Position numbers and translations under genes: made by a program. A stretch of DNA of 64,000 bases from Escallonia rubra. Lineage: Eukaryota > Streptophyta > Magnoliopsida > Escalloniales > Escalloniaceae. The stretch spans positions 1,260,001 through 1,324,000 of the forward strand of contig JAVXUO010000310.1 of the NCBI GenBank assembly GCA_033065855.1, written 5' to 3'. Shown one piece after another: positions 33,250 through 45,196 of this stretch. Each line of letters starts with the position of its first letter. Within the stretch, counting starts at the first letter, position 1. The notes beneath the pieces are model-generated. The model did no database searches. It saw nothing but the letters and a program-made list of their open reading frames with translations, and was not told the origin of the DNA.

Positions 33250-34560
33250 CCAGTCACACAGGCACCCTGGCGGAGATAGTGTCCCAGAGGAGTCGCCTAT
33301 CCCGCGGGCCGAGGTAGCATCCTGGAGGAGCCGTCTACCTAGCGGAAATGGAGTCTTTGTGCCGGAGCACTTAGAGCTCCCTGGCAGAGATAGTGTCCCG
33401 GAGGAGTCGCCTATCCCCGCTAGTGAGTCCTTATGCCGGAGCACTCGGAGAGCATCAAGGTAGCATCCCAGAGGATCCGTCAACTTGACGGGCCGAGTTA
33501 GCATCCCGAAGGAGCCGTCTACCTGGCAGAATGGCAGTTAAAAAGCTCCATGGTGGAGATAGTGTCCCGGAGGAGTCACATATCACCTCGGGTGAGTCCT
33601 TATACCGGAGCAATCGGAGTGCGTTAAGGTAGCATCTTGGAGGATCCGTCTACCTAACGGGCCAAGGTAGCATCCGGGAGGAGCCGTCTACCTGGCGGAA
33701 GGGGAGTTGAAAAGCTCCCTGGTGGAGATAATGTCCAGGAGGTAAGGTGCGCATGGTGTGGTGAATGAGTGTGGTGCCCGGGGGGCATGTAACATGATCG
33801 TGGCGCATGGGCCGATGAAGTGTGAATGGTGTGGTGCGCGGTCACCGGCGATGGGGGTTAGGAAGACTGCGCCCGGGCGCGGGCGACGGCAGTCGCGGAG
33901 CTGTCGCGTGGACGCGGGCGACAAAGGTCGCGGAGACGGCGCGGGCGCGGGCGATGGGAGTCGTAGAGTTGGCACGTGGGTGCGGGCGACGGGGGTCGCA
34001 GAGTTGGCGCGAGGGCGCAGGCGACAGGAGTCGCAGAGTTGTTACGCCGATGGGGTCGACGAAGGTCGTAGAGTTGTCTAGCGGGTCGGGGGGCAACGGC
34101 CGTCGCGGAGTTGGCGCGAGGGCGCTGGCGACAGGAGTCGCAGAGTTGTTGTGCGGACGCGGGCGACAAAGGTCGCAGAGTTGTCGCGCGGGGGATGGGT
34201 GACTGGGGTCGCGGAGATGACGTCCGGGCGACGGGCGACAGCGGTCGCAGAGATGACGTTCGGGCGACGGGCGACAGCGGTCGCGGAGATGTCGTCCTGA
34301 TGACAGGGGTAACGGAGATGACGTCCGGGCGATAGACGTCCGGATGATGAATGGTCCTTGAAGAGTAGTGAAGGTGCTAAGGATGGAGGCCAAAGGCCAA
34401 CCCTTGGGGGAAGGCCAAGGCCAACTCTTGGGGGAAGGCCAAGGCCAACCTCAAGGGGAGGCCGAGGCCGACCCCAAGGGGAAGGCCAAGGCCGAGGTCG
34501 GCCCCAAGGGGGAGGCCAAAGCCAACCTCCTTGGGCAAGTGCCAAGGTGCGCCGACGGAC
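33250..34560 (-). repeat. A1 U3 minisatellite blocks
   Basis: Three kinds of GC-rich repeat in series: GGAGATAGTGTCCCGGAGGA / GGTAGCATCCCGGAGGA units; GCGACRGGRGTCGCRGAG units; and GGCCAAGGCCAACC(T)C..GGGG units from 34385. Long frames on both strands follow from the repeats and are not genes. Confidence 0.88.
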
Positions 34561-35840
34561 GACGTGCGATGTGCGACGGTCGAAGAGTCATGAGACGTCG
34601 CACGAAGATGAGTTCCTTAGTGACGAAGTCAAGTAACGAAAGTGGGAAATGCACGTGACTTGCGCGTGCACGCTTTGACCGGTTAGAAGTGTTGAATATC
34701 AACTGTTGCATGTGCTGACGTGTCGTGCAAAAATGGGACCCCAATGGGCCTTTGGGTGCGACCATAATAGGTTGGGAACAATCGGTTAAAAATCCAAACA
34801 AGTGTACGTTTTCGTTATGCTATCCATTGTTTCGTTTAGTTGATGATGCTTATGTTGAATTACTATTGTTATGCTTGAACACCGGTTGATCTTATGACCC
34901 AGTACTTCTTGTTTACTGACGTTGTTGAAGACTTAAGGTAGAATAAAAATTCCCTTAGTCTGCCCGTTGATGAGCTTGACATGTTTTTTAGGACTTATGA
35001 TCGGAATACTCTCTAAGTCCGTTCCATCGATTAAAAATATCACTTCTAATTTATGTGAAAATAAGATGAACACTCTATATGATGGCGAATAAAGAGAGGG
35101 TCAGTGAAGTGAAGTAACTGGCGGTAAGTGAAGAATAAAGTAACTGACAAAAAGGATGAAGCGCTCTAGAGTCTGTCGTGTCGTGTCAAGTCGAGCATGC
35201 ATTGCAATTGATTTTAGTTGGTATTACTGATTTTACTATCTTGATATTCTCTTGATGATTACTTTCTTTACTATTTTCTTTTACATTGCATATGCATAGT
35301 CCATGAGTCTGTCCAAGTGGAAATGATGATGTTATGTTGGGCTTGAGCCGCTCAGTTTGAACAAAGTTGATGTATCAAGGTGATTGCAGATATTTGTCCG
35401 TTGGCATTCTTAAATTCATTGCCTTCATTGATAATTCATAATCGACTTTCCTATATTTCCGAAAAGGTTGTGCTTTGTCTTCCTCGTATTATCCTTACTG
35501 GGCGATTTCCGCTCATTCCTTATCTGATGTGTTTTTCAAGTACTAGCTTTGAACGAGGAGAAACCTATGCTAAAGGTAAAAAGAAGTTATGCTGAGATTT
35601 CTGTGAGAAAATGTATCGCCACGATGATACGAATTTGGTGTAAATATTAAGTTTTAATAAGTTGTACAGTTTTCGCTGTAATACGATGTGTACTTGAAAG
35701 GAAAATTTTTGTAAGGACGTGCCGTGTCATCCCTTTTGATCTTAATGTTGTAGTAGCTTTATATTATATTCAAGGTCGTGACATTGACATGATTGACAAC
35801 TCAGCTCCGGTGACGTCACTTGGGCTGGGCATGTCACATG

Positions 35841-35852
35841 TGGTATCAGAGC
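35841..35852 (+). other. C primer-binding site (initiator-Met tRNA)
   Basis: TGGTATCAGAGC, two bases after the LTR end TGTCACA. Confidence 0.95.
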
Positions 35853-36015
35853 TTATGTTACATGATTCTGTAGGCTGTTGGGATGTTTAGAAAGGCATGA
35901 AGTTTTGATAAGAGATTAGGAGGGAAAATATAATGGTGTAACCAAGATGCATTAGCCTGGACCAACCAATGCATAATTGTTTTATAAGAATTGTCATTCG
36001 ATTATTATTGCAAGT

Positions 36016-37020
36016 ATGGCAGGTGCAAGGGCAAATATGGGAGGGTGGATTGAAGATGACATGATGGATATGTTGAACCCCGATGTGGATGATGAGGAAG
36101 ACCCCAAAGAATTTGAGAAGGACCTAGTGGATCAGATGAAGAGCCCGTGATCATGGAAAGAGTGACTCAATAAAAGTGGTCACATGGATAAAAGAAATGG
36201 AAAAGGTGTTTGAGATAACAGGATGTGGAAAGCATCAGAAGGTTATGTTTGCTACGCATATGTTACAAGGGGCGACAATTTATTGGGACGTAAAGAAACA
36301 AGTGGAGGAAAAGAGGAGATAAAATTGGACCTACGCCAAGTGGAGCTGATTTGAGCAGCTATTTGAGGAAAAGTATTTTCCTTTAAGCGTACAAAATAGA
36401 TTGGAAACAGATTTTCTCAGATAGACACAAAAAGACAAAACTGTGGAGGAGTACACTCGGGAATTTGATGAATTGGCGCGCTTTGCTCCTCATCAGGTAA
36501 TTACGAAGGACCGCAAGGCCAGACGCTTCGAGAAGGTTTTAAGACAACCCTTGAGGAGAATAGTAAAAAGTTTTCAACTTTGAACATTTGTTGAGGCGAT
36601 AGGGAAGGCTTTGTTGGTGGAAGCAAAAAGTCGAGAAGCATGGGAGGAGAGGAAGGAACAAGGAAGGAAGTAGAGCAGAGGTCAAGACAGGGGCAAGGAT
36701 AGCGGAAGAAAATTTAAGAAAAGGATAGATGAAGGAAAATCTGGACAAGGTTCGGGGCGAAAAGAGAAAAATTCTAGAATGCCGATGGTGTGGAATGAGA
36801 CACAAGGACACCAAATGCGGAGCTTGTTTTAAGTGTGGCAAGTAGGGCCACAGAACGAATGACTGCAGGTTGAATCAGTGAGTTTGTTACGAGTGCCAAC
36901 AATCGGGACACAATGGGAAGGAGTATCCCCAGCGAAAGACACTAACCATATAAGGAAGGCCGAGAGTAGTAGGTAATGCTAAAGCTCTAGAATTAAAGGA
37001 CGCTATAAAATCTTAAGAGA
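36016..37020 (+). pseudogene. C gag
   Basis: ATG at 36016 (MAGARANMGGWIEDDM...) opens gag; a TGA stops it after about 44 codons and a frame change follows. The core then reads WIKEMEKVFEITGCGK, GATIYWDVKKQVEE, LFEEKYFPLSVQNRLE, TVEEYTREFDELARFAPHQV with several stops. The zinc knuckle (36825-36866) is C-F-K-C-G-K-stop-G-H-R-T-N-D-C. Clearly Tekay-type gag, non-functional. Confidence 0.88.
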
Positions 37021-37049
37021 TGGTGATAGGTACTTTCCCTGTCTATTCT

Positions 37050-37318
37050 CATAAAGCCCTTGTATTGTTTGATTCTGGTGCTACCTATTCCTTTGTTTCA
37101 TTAGCATTTCGAAAAAGATGACGACGCCTTGTCACTCACTTGATGTCATACTTGCGGTGAACATACCTAGTGGCAATTCCCTTGTAGCCACTAAAATATA
37201 TAAGGAATGTCCAATTCAAGTAGCTGACCAAATCTTGTATACTAATCTTATACTCTTAGATAAGGGGTTCGAAAAGAACAACGAAGAAGATTTCGGTTGC
37301 GATGAGGAAGGGATTTAA
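37050..37318 (+). pseudogene. C protease fragment, junction of the pol deletion
   Basis: LVLFDSGATYSFVS gives an intact DSGA active site (37071). After a frame change the open piece 37118-37318 continues the protease C-terminus (NSLVATKIYKECPIQ, LILLDKGFEK) but stops where the GMDWL box and RT should follow. Integrase begins within about 15 bases of the stop, so roughly 1.8-2 kb encoding RT and RNase H is missing. Confidence 0.88.
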
Positions 37319-37332
37319 AAATATGAAGGTCG

Positions 37333-38631
37333 GTGTATGTTCCACCTAAGGATGACTTAAGGAAGGAAATTTTGACAGACGCTCGTAATTCCAAGTACTT
37401 GATCCACCCAGGAGAGATGAAGATGTATCAAGATGTACGGAAATGTTTCTGGTGGCGAAGTATGAAAAAGGAGATATTAGAATTTGTATCAAAATGCATG
37501 ACTTGTCAGCAGGTAAAGGTTGATCATAGGAAGATGGATGGACAACTGCAACCATTACCTATTGCCGAGTGAAAGTGGGACCATATTTCCATGGATTTTG
37601 TATCCGGATTACCCCGGACATCTAATAGGATCGAATACATCTATTTGGGTGATAGTAGATCGTTTAACAAAAACGGGTCGATTTATTCATATAAGATAAG
37701 GGTATTCGACGGAACAACTAGCCCGAATCTATATCAAGGAGGTAGTTAGCCAATACGGTGTGCCGGACACCATTGTATGTGATCGGTATATGAGGTTTAC
37801 CTCAAGTTTCTGAAAGAGTTTCAAAGAGGAATATGGAACCAAATTGAGCATGAGTACAATGTTTCGCCCGCAAACGGATGGTCAATCTGAACGAACAATT
37901 CAGATACTAGAAGATATGTTAAGATCTTGTGTGGTGTACTTTTAATTGGGATGCACAGTTACCTTTAATTGAGTTTTCGTATAATAATATTTATCAGACA
38001 AGTATTGGTATGGCCCCATATGAAGCATTGTATGGTCGAAGGTGTCGTACACCAATTTGCAGGGACGTAGTCAGAGAGAGGCGATTAGCTCGTACCGAGT
38101 TAATCAAAGAAATGGAAGATATGGTTAAAATCATACAAGACAGGCTTCGTACCGCGGAGAGTAGGCAGAAGAGCTACGCCGATAAGGATGGAGGGTATTG
38201 GAATTCGAGGTATGTGACCTAATATTTTTGAAGGGGTTTTCGTGGAAAGAAATTACGCGGTTGGGAAGAAAAGGAAAATTAAGCCACATGTTCATCGGAC
38301 CATTCAAAATCACATCAAGAATTGAAGCATCAACATATAAACTTGAGCTATCTGCGGAGTTGGATCACTTACACAATGTGTTTCACATGTCTATGCTAAG
38401 AAAGTGTGTCTCGGATCCGTCACACATAATAGGATTGGAATCAGTAGAGATTCGAAACAACCTCTCATACCAAGAGCTACGTGTGGAAGTGATTGATAGA
38501 AAATCATAAGTACTTTGTTCTAAAATAGTACCGGTGGTCAAGGTGATTTGGAGAAACCACAGAGCAGAAGAGGCCACCTGGGAACCCAAAGCTCTGATGC
38601 TGCAAAGATACCCCCACTTTTTTGTGGATTA
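37333..38631 (+). pseudogene. C integrase plus chromodomain
   Basis: It starts VPPKDDLRKEILTDARNS; the first zinc-site His is replaced by Arg (DARNS), the second (IHPGEMKMY) and KCMTCQQVK are kept. Catalytic D in SMDFVSGLP, D in TIVCDRYMRF and E in TDGQSERTIQIL are visible in three frames. The GPF tail (FIGPFKITSRIEASTYKLEL) and a chromodomain (VVKVIWRNHRAEEATWEPK) end at TAA 38629-38631. About five frame breaks, with a stop at 37570-37572. Confidence 0.9.
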
Positions 38632-38670
38632 AGGTACGTTATCTTAAGTTTCGAGGACGAAAGTTTTCTT

Positions 38671-38682
38671 AAGGGTGGAAAA
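38671..38682 (+). other. C polypurine tract
   Basis: AAGGGTGGAAAA directly before the LTR start TGTAATATCCTTG. Confidence 0.85.
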
Positions 38683-41600
38683 TGTAATATCCTTGATTAA
38701 AAAAATAATTAATTAACTTTTAATTAGTATATTTAAATAAAAAACTTTGCATGATTTGTGGCTGCCAAAGACAGCCACAAACATAAGGGAATGACACCTC
38801 AAAATTCCAAGAGGTAGAGTGTTGTCACGTGAAGCTAAGTGGAGTTAAGGTGGCATGACGGAATATTTCAAGAGCTGTTGTTTGAGAGAGAGTAGAGGAA
38901 AATCCAGAGGGAAATTCAGGAAATTTTTAACTGAGAAGTTATAGAGGGAAGGGAGAGGAAGAAAACTAAAATAACAAATGGGCAATTTGGTGAAGAATTG
39001 AAAGAGTTATCGACCACCAAATTCAGGAAAAAATCAGCCTACAGTGTGTGGAGCAGCTCCTTGAGGGGGAAATTTAAGAAAATCAAGATAGAATTTTGCT
39101 AAGGGCTGAACTAACAAGTTACAAACGGGAGAGAAACGAAGAAGTTTCAAGAAACATAAGGTGTTTTCGTGGAGAGTTGAAGAAGCTACAGGTCTTCAAA
39201 GTCAGATAAAAACCAGCTTTTAGTGTGTGTGTTCTTGATGTTTTGGTGTGTGTTCTTGAGGGATTTAAGGCTGAATTAGCTTATGTTTTGATTTATTATC
39301 ATGTTAAATGAAAATGTAAGATTAAATAGGTGAAAGTGGAGTAGAATTACAGTGAATGAAGAGGGCACGAAGTGGAATTAAAGGGTGATATGTGTGTGTG
39401 TAGGCTTAATGTGTAAGTGTGTTTATGGTTGTTGCATAGGGATGTGGGAGGGGGGGGGGGGCGTGTGTGTGTAATGGTTGTATGTGTGCGTGATTCTGTG
39501 GAGTATGTGTGTTTGTGAGGTGAAACTAGGGTGTGTTTATGTGTGGTATGGGGTGTTTGAGGGGTGACTGAAAAATATGTGGAGTTAATGTAGAATGGGG
39601 TACTAAAGAAGTGATTCTGGGAAGCGCAGAACCAAGTTAAAACATGTGTGTGTGGCGGAGGTGTAAAAATGTGTGTTTTGATTCATTACAAGGTGAATAG
39701 TGATTGTTTTTGTCACTAAAAGTCTTGCTCTTTTATTATTTTCAAACTTTATTTTTGAAACATAGGTTTAAGCTAGAATTTGGTCAGACACAAAAGAAAA
39801 ATCCATGTTGTTCTTAGAAAATCTACAATCTGTGAATTTTTGGGATTTTTCTGAGTTTTTTAAGGATGTTAAATATTTTATCCAAAAAATAGGGTTTCGG
39901 ATTTTAAAAAAAATGCCAAATCAGATTATTTCAATCTAAAAATTTTATGGAGATCTTATGTAGCTGAGACAATTCAGTGTCTAAAATCTCATGGCATTTC
40001 ATATATGATTGCCATTTTTAACAAAATTAGTCCCCTAACGCTCGGTTTGGTTATCCGGATAGGATTTTCGAGCGAAAATTTCACTAAATGACCTTTTAGT
40101 CCAAAAACCAGTTTATATTGTTTAAAAAGATGTTTTGAGTCATTTTTGAGTGTTTATTGGTGCAAGAGTCAGCATGGAGTGTTTAGGTAATTTTACCTAT
40201 GCCCGGCAGTGTTTGGGTAATTTTTCACACCCAATGATGAATTTTGTCAAAACTCATGGTTAAGCAGCAAGAAGAATAAGAAAAGAAAAGAGGGATTAAA
40301 GTAGGTTTAAGAACGATGACAGTGCGGGTAATGCACTTTAAGGGGTAGGGCAAATTCGGTTACGAACTAGCTATAATAAATTATGAGCAGATAAGCGGCA
40401 AAGGGTAAGGTTGGGTGTGTGTATGTGTGTATCTTTCGACTATCTGACAAGAAATATTTTGTTTGCATAGGTGATCGATCATGTTTGTTGAGAAAATCCA
40501 GAAGCGAGGAGTTCGTCGGCAAAAAAGCCAAACAAGTAAGGATAGTACGGTTCCGTTATGCTATTCATTATTTCATTTAGCATGCATGTTGATGATGCTT
40601 ATGTTGAACTCATATTGTTATGCTTGAATACCGGTTGATCTTTGACTCGGTACTTCTTGTTGACTTATGTTGTTAAGGACTTAAGGTAGAATAAATTCCC
40701 TTACTCCACCTGTTGATGAGCTTGATATGTTGTTGAGGACTTATGATCAAAATACTCTCTAAGTCCGCTCCATCGATTAAAAATATCTCTTCTAATTTAT
40801 GCGAGACTGAGATGTACACCCCATATGATGAGGAATCAATAAAGGGAGGGCCTGAAGTAAAGTAACGGACAAAAAGTATGAAGCGTGCTAGAGTTTGTTG
40901 TGTCGTGTCGTGTCAAGTCGTGCGCATTGCAATTGATTTTAGTTGATACTGTTGATTTTATTATCTTCATTTTCGCTTGATAAATACTTGCTTTAGTGTT
41001 TTCTCTTACATTGCATATGCATAGTCCATGAGTATGTCCAAGTGCAAATGATGATGTTCTATTGGGCTTGAGCCGCTTGATGTATCAAGGTGATTGCAGA
41101 TGTTTGTCAGTTGGCATTCTTAAATCCATTGCCTTCATTGAGAACTCATAATCGATTCTCCAATATTTCTGAAAGGGTTGTGCATTGTCCTCGTCGTATT
41201 ATCCTTACTGGCCGATTTGCGCTCATTCCTTATCTGGTGTGTTTTTCATGTACTAGGTTTGAAGGAGGAGAAACCTCTACTAAAGAAGGTAAAGAGAAGT
41301 TATACTGAGGTTCTATGACGAAATGTATCGGCATGAGGATGCAAATTTGGTGTAAATATTGAGTTGCAATAAGTTGTACAGTTTTCGCTGCAATACAATG
41401 TCTACTTGAAAGGAAAATTTTTGTAAGGACGTTGTGACACCCTCAACCCAGGTGATATCACTGGGCTAAGTTATCAACCATAATCACATTCAAAACCCTG
41501 TGCTAAATACAGAGCAACTACATCCTCATACTCATACATCATTAATAGACGCTCCAAATTGCGTCCTTACAAAAATTTTCTTACAAACATACATCATACT

Positions 41601-42404
41601 GCAGCGGAAGACTTTCAGATCTTTAAACAACATAAATATTTACAACCTAATATACGACTGTAGTCGTAGGACTCTTAACAATCTATCTCGCAACTCAATC
41701 TTTATCCCACCATTCCTAGCTGGTCTTACCTCATACAACTGATTCCCTTGCTCAACTTTTCTAGCTTGTTTCTTTTTTCCTTTCTAGAAGGTTCTCCTTG
41801 ATCAACCTTATAGCCTGCACAATACAACATAAGGAATGAGCGCAAACGCCCAGTAAAGACAACACGAAGAGTATCGTGTACAAATGATTCAAGAGACTCG
41901 GAGAAATAATAATCATCTCAACGATAAAAATGAATCAAGAGTTCCAATAAAATTTCGACATCAGCATAATTCTCAAACGATAATTTTTCTTTCGTTAGAC
42001 TGAGCGGCTTTAAGGCCCAACAGAACAGCATTACTGCCACCTTCTCATGGACTGGACTGACTGACCGACTATGCAAGTGAACCCGAAATCCAAGGTCGTA
42101 AAGATAAATATCATTGAAATACAAATCATTAAAATCATCAACATCAAAAGAAAATCAAAATGCAATGCACATGGACACGACGGATAGGACTCGACCAGAA
42201 ACGACAGACTCTACTCGAGCTACATTCATCCTCTTTGGCCAGTGATCATAATTCATAAGCCATCCTCCTCATATTGATGTCCCATTTTACGGGATGTTCA
42301 TCTCAGTCTCAAATAAATAGAAGAGACACTGTCAACAAGCAGGGAACTCCTTTTGAGTGCTTTCCCTAACCACATTACAGCCAAGCAGCAAGACTTCCTC
42401 AACG

Positions 42405-42900
42405 GAGCGGACTAAGGAAAAATTTATTCCCCTTATGTCCTCAACAACACAGCTCAACAAGGAATACCGGAACAGAAGATCAACCGATGTTTAGACTTAA
42501 CAACAAGAGTTCAACGTAACATCATCAACAGGGCGGACTTGGGAGAAGATTACCGCAAGCCCTCAACAACGTTCTTACATAAGAGAAATGTCGACTACCA
42601 ATAGGTGCCGACATTTCACAACAACACGCAACGACCTCAACAACATCATCATCAACGACAGGGCGGACTTGGGAGAAGTTTGCCACAAGTCCTCAATAGG
42701 GTTCTCAGAGAGAAGAGATATCGGTTATCAGTGACTACCGACATATCACAACAACCACGCAATAACTCCCACACAACATTATCATCAACTTCAGGTATGC
42801 TAATTGAATCGAATCATAGCATACTAGGACACACATTATCCTCGCTAAATCCCATCAAAAGGGCGGACTAAGGGAATTTATTCTACCCTAAGTCCTCAAC
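42405..42900 (-). repeat. F subrepeats around GGGCGGACTTGGG
   Basis: A module GRGCGGACTWRGG followed by GTCCTCAACAACR and a CCGACAT/CCGGTGT segment occurs from about 42405, 42531, 42661 and 42861. C and the chimeric LTR have one or two of these modules, so F has amplified it. Confidence 0.75.
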
Positions 42901-44081
42901 AGCACAATTCAAATATGCATATACCGGTCACAATGACTACCGGTGTCCAATCACAACGACAAGAATTCAACAACATGTCATCAACATGGCATGCTAATCG
43001 AACAATGAATTAGCATATAAGAACCGCATTGTCCTTACCTGATTGGCTTATAGCCGAAGTAACTCGCAATCTCTGATCGCAATGACCTGCATCACCTAGT
43101 CAAATCATATCCTGCTCGTTAGTCATCATTCAACATATACGCACTCCTTATTCTACCCCTTCTCATTTAATCGTTTATAGCGTCTAACGACAGCTTGTTA
43201 ATCCGGTCCAATAACTGGATCCTTAACCTAGCTTACCAATGCATTAGCAATGATCACTATCTCATTATTTCAACATATTAACACCATTCCTCACTTTCCA
43301 CCACTCCGAATGCTGAATTACGTGCGTTCCTTAAAATTTGGCGTCAACATGGCAAATTACCAAAATATCCCATGATGGCCGCTACACCCCAACACCTCAA
43401 TACCACTTTAAAACTACTTTTCAGGGGTTTTACAACCCTTCCCGGACTAAAAAGTCCTTGGAAAAATTTTACTGGGGAAAATTACCATAATACCCCTCTC
43501 CATGTGGCAAATTACCAAAATGCCCCCTGAGGGTTCCAGGCATCAAAAAAATCTTAAAATTACTTTAAAATGTTATTTTAAGCCTCCTGAATTCATTCTT
43601 GAGCTAAAAAGTATTTTAGAACATTTTTGCCCAAAAATTTCAAACCGGTGTTCGGACCGAGCGCTTAAAAGCCCGTTCAGCCAAAAATAGCTAATGACTT
43701 TGGAATGACCCAAAATCTTGGGAAATGAAACTTCCCAACATCCTAGGGTTCTCGTAAAATTTTTGCACGGAACCGCGCTCGTTTGATATTTTAAATTTCA
43801 CCGTAAAGTTACAAACTTGTCACGTCTGTTCACCCCCTTCATAACCTCACAAATATCTGAAACTTTTCCACGATACAGGTCTCCTAAAAATAACTAGGGT
43901 CTCTTTTTCTCACTTTGGCTAGATCTGACCCTAAATATTTTAAACAATTCTAATTAGAACCTGTATATTAAGCTTTCATCTTTAGCAACATTTACAAGTC
44001 ACTATTCAGATTCAAACACACACTATTACACCTTATTTTCATGCAGTCTTCTTCTTCTTCATTGAACCAGCCATGTACCTG

Positions 44082-44083
<2 letters not shown>

Positions 44084-44147
<64 letters not shown>
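44084..44147. repeat. (TA)n microsatellite in F
   Basis: About 32 uninterrupted TA units. Confidence 0.97.
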
Positions 44148-44148
<1 letters not shown>

Positions 44149-45191
44149 CACCTTATTTATTTATTTATTTTACCCCATAATTACGCATGAAATCTCCATT
44201 TTTACGCACTGAAATCACTTAATTGCATTACCATTACACCTTAATGCCCTAAATCCATTCGGTTTACACAATTACTCCCAATTACACATCCACAATTCAC
44301 ACCCCCAACTGTACACACACCCACGGCAACACACACATACATACTGAGCCAGCCCCTAAACCGAAAATATACACAATATTTACACAGTAATAATCTAAGA
44401 AAGAGAAATTACCCCTAGGGATTTCCCCAAATCTTTCCTTCTTCTTCTCTTCTTTTTTTTTTCTTTCTTCCTCCCCTTTCCCGAGCTCTGTCTTGCTCCT
44501 ATGTTCTTCCTGTTTCTTCTTATGTTCTTCTTTCTTTATTTGTTCTTTTTTTCTTTCCCGAAAGGGAAAGGTTTCCCTTTTTGTTTTTCTTTCCAATTAG
44601 GATAAAACCAATTAAAATCATATAAAACATGAGATTAGTCACCACATGAGGTGGCATCTCCTTACACCAAAATTCCTGAAAAATTGACACATAAGGCCTA
44701 ATTTTTGGAATTTGCAAAATAGCCCCTCACGTTTTTAAAATTGCATTTTGACCCCTCGACTTTAGAAAATTACAATTTGACCCCAAAATCACCCTAATCC
44801 CTCCTTTAGCCCCCTAGCACCTCATTATCATCGAAATGACACTATTTAATAAAAATATGCATCATGTTCACCATATTTTCTAAAATTACATTTTTTACCC
44901 CCTTAACTTCCCAAAATTATATTTTAACCCCCGAGGCCCACAGTAACCCCTTATTTAGCTCCCTAACACTTAATCATCACCAACATATTGCTACTTAATA
45001 AAAATAGCACCCTTTAATTAATCAAACTCACGGTTAGATTATTTTTTGATATTTTTCGGGGTATCACAGACGTGTTGTGTCGTCCCTTGTGATCTTAATG
45101 TTGTAGTAGCTATGTATTGTATTCAAGGTCGTGACAGTGACATGATTGACAACTCAGCTCTGGTGACGTTACTTGGGCTGGGGGTGGCACA

Positions 45192-45196
45192 GACTA
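45192..45196. other. C target-site duplication, right (GACTA)
   Basis: Matches 24620-24624; T sequence resumes directly after it. Confidence 0.93.

Larger units (their letters stand above)
29746..34780 (-). repeat. A1: solo LTR of family A, split by B
   Basis: Target duplication ATCGG at 29741-29745 and 34781-34785; ends TGATGCC and GGGAACA. The TATA box lies on the minus strand (30063-30070), so U3 is the long right-hand part: minisatellite blocks at 33250-33730, 33840-34350 and 34385-34540. Removing B (2794 bases plus duplication) leaves about 2.24 kb. All frames here are repeat-derived. Compare A2 at 47089. Confidence 0.93.
24625..35838 (+). repeat. C 5' LTR, split by D1 and A1(+B)
   Basis: Segments 24625-25341, 28713-29745 and 34786-35838 align in order with the 3' LTR (38683 onward). 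It ends GGGCATGTCACA two bases before the primer site. Features shared by both C LTRs: a TGTG-rich stretch, the hairpin TAGTGAC/GTCACTA (28958-28978), a GCGCTCGGTTTGG box near 29296, and AGGTAATTTTACC near 29441. Confidence 0.93.
41433..45068 (-). repeat. F: solo LTR (3636 bases) within the C 3' LTR
   Basis: Target duplication GACGT at 41428-41432 and 45069-45073; ends TGTGACACCC and GGTATCACA. By similarity to D, the transcriptional sense is minus (TGTGATACCCC first, then segments resembling the opaque spacer of D1 near 25500-25600). It contains an amplified subrepeat (42405-42900), a long TA run and pyrimidine-rich tracts near 44420-44570. No coding. Confidence 0.93.
24625..45191 (+). mobile_element. 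C: RT-less Tekay-type LTR retrotransposon with nested solo LTRs
   Basis: Both ends are intact: GACTA at 24620-24624 and again at 45192-45196 flank the element. The left end reads CGTAATATCCTTG (TG mutated to CG), the right end GTGGCACA. With insertions removed each LTR is about 2.8-2.9 kb and the interior about 2.84 kb (35839-38682). The interior keeps gag, protease and integrase-chromodomain but no RT or RNase H. The LTR pair differs by many substitutions and small indels, so the element is old. Confidence 0.93.
38683..45191 (+). repeat. C 3' LTR, split by F
   Basis: Segments 38683-41432 and 45074-45191 flank solo LTR F; the sum is about 2.87 kb. It keeps the clean start TGTAATATCCTTGATT that the 5' copy has lost. 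It shows the hairpin at 39698-39718 (one arm base changed) and a G-run near 39450 next to GT repeats. Confidence 0.93.

Noticed and set aside
33758-34545. Several frames over 100 codons in A1
   Set aside because: They cover the homologous minisatellites of LTR A1 on both strands; composition is dictated by the repeat.
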